Below are positions 1 through 5,302 of a DNA stretch of 6,300 nt, in pieces. The stretch comes from a bacterium (lineage in GTDB: Bacteria; Bdellovibrionota_C; UBA2361; SZUA-149), in contig QIGM01000277.1 in the NCBI GenBank assembly GCA_003230795.1, positions 1 through 6,300 on the forward strand, in the 5' to 3' direction. A program made the position numbers and the translations under genes. Within the stretch, counting starts at the first letter, position 1. The number at the start of each line of letters is the position of its first letter. Below the pieces are notes generated by a model. The model was not told the DNA's origin and did no database searches. It saw nothing but the letters and a program-made list of their open reading frames with translations.

Positions 1-1
1 G

Positions 2-1804
2 CTCTTTGATCCTCATACCGTTGAACAATTGTACTTCGATAGTCTCGAGCTCACTCTCCGTCTCGCCGCTGATGGTAGCTGGAATTTGCCCGCGAGTAAG
101 GCATCGCCTGAGGAAAGCCCTAAGTCGGAAAAGTCTGAAACACCTGTTGTTCAGGTTAAGGATTTTTCCATTCGGAATACGGTCGTTGTGTTCGAACAGC
201 TCGGAGAAGATGGCTCGGTCATTAAGCACGTTAAACTTAGGGGTTTAGAGCTAAGCTCACCCATGTTCCAAAATGCCGCTCCATCTCAGCTTAAGTTCGC
301 AACGAGTGGAGGGATCCGAATTGGCGACCTGCTTGAACTAGATCGTGGGGATTTTGGTATTGGCGGTTCAGTTGACTTCAGTCGTGCGTTTAACCCTCAG
401 AATATAAAAGTAGTAATAGATTTCAAGAACGCAGACGGACGTTTGAGAGGAAAAGAATTCCGAAATGTCAGCCTCGATGCCGAGTTGAATCTTTTGTTAA
501 ATCCAGAGGGTCTTTCCCTTGCGTGGAGCCGCTTTAATCTTCGGCATGGGGAGGAGGCGCTTCTCTTCACCACGGGAGAGGCGTTGCTGAGAGGGGAGAA
601 GGACCTCGAGGTTAATGCGGAGATAGAGACCCTTTCACATACGCTTGTGCATTTCTTCAGTCCGGAGGCTGCGGTCATTGAGAAGCTAGCGCTAAACGGT
701 TCCTTGTCGCTGAAGACCTCGGCGGAACTTTTCGAAGGTTCTTTTGAGATTCCCGAGGCTAGTCTCTTGATACAAAACGGGCTTGGAAAACGAGACGCAC
801 CGCTGACCTTTAAGGAGCTGAAGCTCAAGGCGTCAAGCACACCAGAGTTTGCTCAACTATCCTTACTCAAGGCTGGCCTTGAAATCGAAATAGGCTCTCT
901 CGGTATCGATACGCTGACGCTGAACGACGTTCGTTTGCTCGCAGTTCTAGATAATGAGCAGCTCAACGTTTCCGAATTTCGATTGAAGGAGGGTAGCGGA
1001 GAACTTACCGCTTCTGCTCGAGTGGAGAAGCTCTTCAGTGAGAAGCTGTTCTCAGTAAAAATGGATGGGAAGGGTTTTGCCATCGGTCCATTTCTTTCTC
1101 TTCTTGACGAGAGCGGCCAGACAAACGAACTTGATGGTAAGCTACTATCTCTTCGCTTTCGTGCGAACGCTCGAGCAGAAACAGAGAATTCTTTAAAGAA
1201 AACACTCGCAGCTTCATTTGCAATGGAAGGCAAAGATGTCGACATTCCCGCCTATCTTCAGGACTCGCCACCGTTTAATTTGATTTTTCTTCCATTTAGC
1301 GCGCTAGGCGATGCCTCGGGGTCGATTGGCACTGTGCTGCTTCCCGATGAGGTGATGGCTTCTATGTCAGCCTTCGGGGATATGATTAAGGAAAGCGGTA
1401 AGCTCCATATGGATGAGTTCCGTCTGAATACGGAGTTGAAGAACGGATCGGTTCTTATCACTGAAACCAGATTCAATCCTAACCTTTTACCGATGTTAGA
1501 TTTTAAGGGCGAGGTTGGACTTGATGAAAGTCTTGCTCTTGTTACGAACCTCAAGCTTGCGGGCGTTTGGGTGCCTTTGCCGATAACTGGAACGCTTGAT
1601 TTTCCTTATCCAGATGTTGTCGCTTTGATACCTGAAATTATTTCGAGTCTTGGGTTGAGTATCGTTGAGGCTGGTTCGAGTGCGATGGAGACGGTAAGTG
1701 GAGAGGAAGAGCAAAGCTCTGAGGATGATTCTATTCTGGACGAGCGGCTGCCGTCTGTGGATGGAGCGAAGCCTTCGGTACCAAAACCCTTGGTGCTCAA
1801 TTAA
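2..1804 (+). CDS. AsmA-family envelope protein, C-terminal 600 residues (5' end outside window)
   Basis: The reading frame is open from base 2 with no stop before TAA at 1802-1804, so the gene starts upstream. The TTG at base 29 lies inside the protein and is not the start. The visible part opens with an AsmA-like pattern: alternating hydrophobic strands ending in DGSWNLP (visible residues 24-30), then repeated amphipathic beta-strand stretches (for example KDFSIRNTVVVFEQ and KHVKLRGLELSSP). Near the end is VPLPITGTLDFPYPDV (residues 524-539), which resembles the AsmA C-terminal 'ipv.vtGtl..P' pattern. The last 34 residues form an acidic then Pro/Lys-containing tail (GEEEQSSEDDSILDE at 567-581). 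AsmA-type proteins (AsmA, YhdP, TamB, YicH, YdbH) are inner-membrane-anchored periplasmic beta-groove proteins linked to lipid transport and outer-membrane homeostasis. The N-terminal anchor expected for the family is not visible. Family assignment is fairly good; the exact subfamily and substrate are unknown. Confidence 0.75.
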   Translation, partial: LFDPHTVEQLYFDSLELTLRLAADGSWNLPASKASPEESPKSEKSETPVVQVKDFSIRNTVVVFEQLGEDGSVIKHVKLRGLELSSPMFQNAAPSQLKFATSGGIRIGDLLELDRGDFGIGGSVDFSRAFNPQNIKVVIDFKNADGRLRGKEFRNVSLDAELNLLLNPEGLSLAWSRFNLRHGEEALLFTTGEALLRGEKDLEVNAEIETLSHTLVHFFSPEAAVIEKLALNGSLSLKTSAELFEGSFEIPEASLLIQNGLGKRDAPLTFKELKLKASSTPEFAQLSLLKAGLEIEIGSLGIDTLTLNDVRLLAVLDNEQLNVSEFRLKEGSGELTASARVEKLFSEKLFSVKMDGKGFAIGPFLSLLDESGQTNELDGKLLSLRFRANARAETENSLKKTLAASFAMEGKDVDIPAYLQDSPPFNLIFLPFSALGDASGSIGTVLLPDEVMASMSAFGDMIKESGKLHMDEFRLNTELKNGSVLITETRFNPNLLPMLDFKGEVGLDESLALVTNLKLAGVWVPLPITGTLDFPYPDVVALIPEIISSLGLSIVEAGSSAMETVSGEEEQSSEDDSILDERLPSVDGAKPSVPKPLVLN

Positions 1805-1807
1805 CCC

Positions 1808-1830
1808 TGGTGGTCTCCGGGGAGGCCCCA
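1808..1830. terminator. GC-rich stem-loop between convergent genes, possible bidirectional terminator
   Basis: TGG-t-GGTCTC pairs with GAGGCC-CCA around a CGGG loop, giving 9 bp with one bulged T and one T-G wobble. It starts 4 bases after the stop of the AsmA-like gene and lies 51 bases beyond the stop of the opposite-strand gene. Its position suits a 3'-end structure for both transcripts. No T-tract follows it on either strand, so a canonical intrinsic terminator is not shown; it could act as a 3' stability hairpin or be chance in a G-rich spacer. Confidence 0.3.
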
Positions 1831-1880
1831 TTGGAAGACTTGGGGTGGGTTGGAGGATTCGTTGTCGGGGCGGAAGAATC

Positions 1881-3248
1881 TTAGGCCGGCTGGTCTACTA
1901 CGGTAAAGAGCAATTGTCCGTTTTGGACGTTCCAATTTATTGGAAGGTGAACATTGAATAGTCCGAGCTGTAGCTCTTGGTAGTGTAGAGGGTCTTTTTG
2001 TTCAGCGCGGGCGGTGTTGAAGCCGTTGTCGCTGGTGAGAACTGTAAATAGTCCGCTGATTGGTTCCCAGAAAGATACGTCACCAATGCCGTCGCCGGTG
2101 TAATCGCCTCTAACGGTGTGGTCGGCGGTTCCTGTGCCGAACTCGTAGGTGAAGACTTCGGCGTTTGCAGAGCCGATGATAAAAGTCTTTTGGGTTGATG
2201 GTCTAAATACGGCGATGTCGAACAGGCCATCACCGTCGTAGTCTTGGACTTTTGGAATGTCTCCGTTTCCGCCCCAGTTCTGAGTGCGAATATTTCCGTC
2301 GGATTGGAAAATGAAGAAGGTCCACTGATTGTTAAATAGACGGGCGACAGCGGGATTACTCACACCTTGGTTCTCCCAAGGGCCGATAATGATGTTGTCT
2401 CCGAACAAGCCAAAAGTCAGGGCGTTAGCACGAGCACCTGTGCTGCGTAAGAATCCAGCGCCGTGAAACAGCCATTGCAATTGATTTCCGATGAAACGAA
2501 TCACTCCAACGTCTGAGGTGAGGCCAGCGGGTGAGTAGGTAAAAGGAATATCTGCGGGTAAGCCGAAAGGAAAGGCAAGAACATTGCCAGGTGTAGCGAA
2601 GTCCTTAATGAACCAAGAACCGACACCACTTCGCCAGACTACGGCGTTTGCGTTTTGATCGCCGTCTGGGTCAAACACTTGCCCAGAGAAGATGTAGGGC
2701 CGAGGGCTAGAACCAGGGTTGGTTGGGTCGAAGCCTTGCAGACCCTCAACTAGGTCGCGAACTCCGTCTCCATCAGTATCGACATTGTCAGGATTACTGG
2801 CATCACCTGGAGAGAAGAAGTTATCGCAGTTCGTGTCTTCGAAGTGATTCGGTATGCCGTCCTGATCAGTATCGAAGAGTGCGAGATTGTCGCAGTTGGT
2901 GACTGAAAGAGAATTGGACACATCGCTGGTGCCGTGAATGTTTCGGCAGTTGGCCTGGATGTTAAAAGGAATTATGCCGAAAAAAGAAGGCAGCCTCACG
3001 GTATAGGTGCCGGTATTATTTGAGGTGTTTATCGAGGAGTCCACTACCTCAGCGTCTATGAGAGTCGGGTCCACGCCGACAGTGTACTTTACATCTACCT
3101 CGACGCCGCCGAATTGAAATTCTGGGCAGAGTTGCAGCGTGGCTTTTACGTCAAAAGTATCGCTGAGTTGAGCGTAGGCTCTATCGCCGGGCAGCAGAAG
3201 GGCTGCGAGGGTTAGTGAGTAACATGTTATTCGGGCGAGCTGTCTCAT
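1881..3248 (-). CDS. Secreted protein with TSP3-type calcium motifs and FG-GAP-like repeats
   Basis: This 455-residue protein is probably exported and extracellular or surface-associated; its specific function is not recognised. A Sec signal peptide covers residues 1-26 (MRQLAR, hydrophobic core, then AYA before Q27). Residues 27-115 are a beta-rich region without a recognised fold. Residues 117-176 hold two TSP3-type calcium motifs, DTDQDGIPNHFED (126-138) and DTDGDGVRDLVEG (157-169), with a repeated TNCDN at 117-121 and 139-143. Residues 187-410 hold about five degenerate units of roughly 45-55 residues, with cores such as VVWRSGVGSWFI, GVIRFIGNQLQWLF, AVARLFNNQWTFFI, AVFRPSTQKTFII and SFWEPISGLFTVL. 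Two keep calcium-type loops (DYDGDGLFD at 336-344, DYTGDGIGD at 382-390). Such units usually fold as beta-propeller blades or integrin-like FG-GAP repeats. There is no LPXTG, PEP-CTERM or other sorting tail. The ATG is chosen because the signal peptide begins there, although no clear Shine-Dalgarno sequence precedes it. It is flanked by a convergent AsmA-like gene and a divergent glycosyltransferase-like gene, so it is probably monocistronic. Confidence 0.85.
   Translation of the reverse strand: MRQLARITCYSLTLAALLLPGDRAYAQLSDTFDVKATLQLCPEFQFGGVEVDVKYTVGVDPTLIDAEVVDSSINTSNNTGTYTVRLPSFFGIIPFNIQANCRNIHGTSDVSNSLSVTNCDNLALFDTDQDGIPNHFEDTNCDNFFSPGDASNPDNVDTDGDGVRDLVEGLQGFDPTNPGSSPRPYIFSGQVFDPDGDQNANAVVWRSGVGSWFIKDFATPGNVLAFPFGLPADIPFTYSPAGLTSDVGVIRFIGNQLQWLFHGAGFLRSTGARANALTFGLFGDNIIIGPWENQGVSNPAVARLFNNQWTFFIFQSDGNIRTQNWGGNGDIPKVQDYDGDGLFDIAVFRPSTQKTFIIGSANAEVFTYEFGTGTADHTVRGDYTGDGIGDVSFWEPISGLFTVLTSDNGFNTARAEQKDPLHYQELQLGLFNVHLPINWNVQNGQLLFTVVDQPA
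2019..2690 (-). repeat. About five degenerate FG-GAP/propeller-like protein repeats
   Basis: This stretch encodes residues 187-410 of the secreted protein. Each unit has a hydrophobic-V-x-R/W-x(3-5)-W/F-x-hydrophobic strand pair. In the best preserved copies this is preceded by a W-G-x(2)-G-D-I-P segment and a DYDGDG loop. The first units have lost most of the Asp residues (DPDGDQNAN; SPAGLTSD), so calcium binding is likely only in the last two. The number of units is my reading by eye and could be four to six. Confidence 0.6.
2721..2900 (-). other. TSP3-like calcium-binding segment with duplicated TNCDN
   Basis: This stretch encodes residues 117-176 of the secreted protein. The two Asp-rich loops (DTDQDGIPN and DTDGDGVRD) match the DxDxDGxxD spacing of thrombospondin type 3 repeats, which bind calcium through Asp side chains. 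TNCDN occurs at 117-121 and again at 139-143, placing two cysteines 22 residues apart that could form a disulfide in the oxidising exterior. Calcium binding is inferred from the motif. Confidence 0.75.
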
Positions 3249-3535
3249 GAGTCTAGATGACGGTTTAATCAGAGCCAGCCTTAAATCGACCAGTCTAGTG
3301 ATTAATTTGCAGCGAAAACGAAGATAGTAGTATCAAAAAACAGCGAAAATGTTTAGCAGTAGAGAGTTAGGTAGGGCATAAAGAGCAGCCTCTAAGCATT
3401 TTCTGGATATTTTACCGGCAAATACGTCTCCAAAGATGTGCTTGGAGGTACAAGGGTTTTACTCTGGCCCTTTTAGCTTGAGTGCGGGCTCCCTAATTCA
3501 CAGTAGATTTACCAAAAATAGGCGGCTCTAGTTTA
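3249..3535. other. Divergent intergenic region, 287 bp, likely carrying both promoters
   Basis: The region separates the start of the minus-strand secreted protein from the start of the plus-strand glycosyltransferase-like gene, so it should contain the promoters for both. I see no convincing -35/-10 pair on either strand; boxes such as TTGAGT at 3478-3483 lack a well-spaced partner. It holds an 11-bp direct repeat (3310-3320 and 3341-3351) and two small inverted repeats: CTCCAA/TTGGAG at 3428-3433 and 3442-3447, and AAGGG/CCCTT at 3452-3456 and 3468-3472 with a T4 run at 3471-3474. No RNA gene was recognised. Confidence 0.5.
3310..3351. repeat. Spaced direct repeat CAGCGAAAAYG
   Basis: CAGCGAAAACG at 3310-3320 recurs as CAGCGAAAATG at 3341-3351, with 10 of 11 bases identical and a start-to-start distance of 31 bp, close to three helical turns. 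Both copies would lie on one face of the DNA, 60-100 bp upstream of the secreted protein's start codon. This spacing would suit a regulator bound as two units, but no factor is identified and chance is possible in AT-rich DNA. Confidence 0.3.
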
Positions 3536-5302
3536 ATGTCGACTCTCTTGTTGTATTCGACAGGGATTTTCCTCTTTCTTAGTTTGCTGCTGTATCCCTG
3601 CGGCTACCTGCTCTCATTCGGTCTACCTGAGGATAAGCGCTGCGCCTGCAGTTTCGGTATCGGCGCAGTGCTCATTTCTGCCCTGCTACTAAGTATCCGT
3701 TACTTAGGCTTTAGTTCCTCAGTGAGCTTTTACGTTCTCTATCTTCTCTTCGGCTCGTCAATTTGGTTTTGCGCGCGACGTGGGGGATTCCGAAGGCTTT
3801 TATCTAGAGACGTGCTGCCAGGGATTTTGTTTATCTTTGCCTACTATCTTTTAGTTGTCTCTGTGGCAGCGTTTCCTGACGGAGCTCTGGAAAGCGTCAG
3901 CGGGGAAGGTGTTCGTCTTCTTACGGGAATGCCACTCGATAATATTATCCCCTTCAATTTTGCCCGTTATCTCGTTGAAGACATACCTTTTGATGCATTC
4001 GAGGTTGTGCCTACATGGGCAGCAACCTCTCGCGGTCCTCTTGCAGGTTCTATCGTGGCATCGGTTTTTCTGATGTTGGGAGCGTCTGAAAAGAGCGCTT
4101 GGCTTAGCACATCACCGGTCGTGTTTTTCTTATTCCAGTGCGTGATGGTGTATCTCAACATGCTAGCGTTTCTCGCTGTTTGTTTTCTTGCGCGAAGTCT
4201 TTTTTCCTCGAGAGTCGCCTGCTGGAGTATGCTTGCTCTTGCCACCTCATCGTTTGTCTTTACTAACATCCTCTTTACTTGGCCTAAGTTTTTCATGACC
4301 TACTACGTGCTTGTCGTGGTGCTCCTGGTTCTTGGAGAGGGGGTTCTTGGAGAGGGAAAGACGAAAACGCAAGGAATCTACATTGGGCTAATGGCAGCCG
4401 GTGCCTATCTTAGTCACCAACTGTCAGTGTTTTATCTGTTTCCAATTTTGCTCTTTGTTTTTGCTCGCTCGCTCTGGATGCTCCAGCGCGCAGTTCGATC
4501 TGCCTTGCCGCATCCCGATGTGCGTCTTTGGCATCTGCGCGAGAATCTCCGCGAAATAGTGTATATCACAGGCACGCTTGGCGTTGCCCTACTGCCATGG
4601 CTATTGCTGAAGCGAACGCTGCCAGCAAACTCACCTCGCATGCAGTATCTTCATTTGTTTTGTATTTGGGATGATGATGTCAGTGGGTTAAGCTTTATGG
4701 ATGCCTTGCGACGCTATCTGAGCGAGAATTCATTCCTAGATATCGCTCAAGCGAAATTGGAGAATTTTTGGTATCCCTTCGATGTCTTCCATCCGGGTGC
4801 GCACATCTCAGACTTGTTTTTTGAGCCATATCGCTTTGTTTCCGCACTCGCTTCTGTGAGCTTCTTTCAGTTTATTTTTGCGATTGGTCCAATTCTCTTT
4901 GTCCTCGCAGTTCTTTCGTATTCGACTACGACTTTGCGAAATACTAGCGTAAGACCTTTACTGCTCCTTTGCCTTATCGCACTGAGTATCGCGTCCTTGG
5001 TGTTTGCTTGTGGGGGAAATACTCTGAATCATCATTGGGCTTACCCAGCGATTGCTCTGACATTTATTGCCGCCGCAAGCCTTACCGATGCATATAGTGT
5101 TTTACCGCTCTTCGTGTTTCTTCTTGGTTGCGCCTTTAACGCGCTAGTCTTAATTTTGAACCTTGCGTATCCAGACGCTGGAGTACTTTGGCTTCATGCG
5201 AGTGAGGATTATTTTCTGATGCCAAGTTTTGCGCTGATACTTTGTGCTCTGTGTTTCTGTTACATGCTTTTTCAGTCAGGTAGGTCGGATGAAACGCTCT
5301 AG
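3536..5302 (+). CDS. Polytopic GT-C/GT39-like membrane glycosyltransferase, putative
   Basis: This is a 588-residue inner-membrane protein with about 12-14 predicted transmembrane segments (for example near 5-28, 40-57, 63-80, 93-113, 192-220, 227-247, 251-267, 282-309, 341-358, 433-462, 474-492, 500-516, 520-543 and 560-580). GT-C enzymes move a sugar from a polyprenyl-phosphate donor to an acceptor on the outer face of the membrane. Three motif areas resemble uncharacterised multi-spanning glycosyltransferase-like proteins: MPLDNIIPFNFARYL (132-146) followed by PTWAATSRGPLAG (159-171) in the first large external loop; FTNILFTWPKFFM (242-254); and NHHWAYP (498-504) near the C-terminus. Asp135 and Glu157 are candidate catalytic or metal-binding acids, but I cannot place the catalytic residue firmly. 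The ATG follows an AGGCGG (3520-3525) with a 10-base gap, and no other in-frame ATG lies between it and the upstream stop at 3494. The 3' end overlaps the next gene by 14 bp. An O-antigen ligase or flippase is a less likely alternative. Sugar and acceptor are unknown. Confidence 0.7.
   Translation: MSTLLLYSTGIFLFLSLLLYPCGYLLSFGLPEDKRCACSFGIGAVLISALLLSIRYLGFSSSVSFYVLYLLFGSSIWFCARRGGFRRLLSRDVLPGILFIFAYYLLVVSVAAFPDGALESVSGEGVRLLTGMPLDNIIPFNFARYLVEDIPFDAFEVVPTWAATSRGPLAGSIVASVFLMLGASEKSAWLSTSPVVFFLFQCVMVYLNMLAFLAVCFLARSLFSSRVACWSMLALATSSFVFTNILFTWPKFFMTYYVLVVVLLVLGEGVLGEGKTKTQGIYIGLMAAGAYLSHQLSVFYLFPILLFVFARSLWMLQRAVRSALPHPDVRLWHLRENLREIVYITGTLGVALLPWLLLKRTLPANSPRMQYLHLFCIWDDDVSGLSFMDALRRYLSENSFLDIAQAKLENFWYPFDVFHPGAHISDLFFEPYRFVSALASVSFFQFIFAIGPILFVLAVLSYSTTTLRNTSVRPLLLLCLIALSIASLVFACGGNTLNHHWAYPAIALTFIAAASLTDAYSVLPLFVFLLGCAFNALVLILNLAYPDAGVLWLHASEDYFLMPSFALILCALCFCYMLFQSGRSDETL
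4327..4356 (+). repeat. Perfect 2 x 15-bp tandem duplication inside the glycosyltransferase-like gene
   Basis: GGTTCTTGGAGAGGG occurs at 4327-4341 and again immediately at 4342-4356 without mismatch. It stays in frame and encodes VLGEG twice (residues 265-274), in the short loop after a transmembrane segment and before the next one at about 282. The perfect identity, including third codon positions, suggests a recent slippage duplication. Confidence 0.9.
5278..5284 (+). promoter_or_regulatory. Ribosome binding site for the overlapping downstream gene
   Basis: AGGTAGG lies inside the last codons of the glycosyltransferase-like gene, 4 bases before the ATG at 5289. It supports that start over the later in-frame ATG near 5364, which would remove the membrane anchor. 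Together with the 14-bp overlap it suggests translational coupling. Confidence 0.5.

Noticed and set aside
29..31. TTG at base 29 as the start of the AsmA-like protein
   Set aside because: The frame is open to the window edge and the preceding residues continue the AsmA-like pattern without a signal or membrane anchor, so the true start is upstream.
397..1554. Several minus-strand open frames (397-840, 853-1245, 1258-1554) opposite the AsmA-like gene
   Set aside because: They are Ser/Arg-rich antisense translations of a clear AsmA-type reading frame, with no start context or domain of their own.
1856..1880. GATTC/GAATC inverted repeat next to the stop of the secreted-protein gene
   Set aside because: The stem is only 5 bp with a 15-base loop and no T-tract, so it is not distinguishable from chance.
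1698..1961. 87-codon plus-strand frame running from the end of the AsmA-like gene into the opposite-strand gene
   Set aside because: It overlaps the coding ends of two well-supported genes in other frames, has a biased Arg/Gly/Trp composition and shows no recognisable motif.
3478..3509. TTGAGT with TAGATT as a sigma-70-like promoter for the glycosyltransferase-like gene
   Set aside because: The spacer is 20 bp and both boxes are poor matches, so I do not call a promoter.
3967..4296. 109-codon minus-strand frame opposite the membrane-protein gene
   Set aside because: It lies wholly within a convincing polytopic membrane protein and has no recognisable features.
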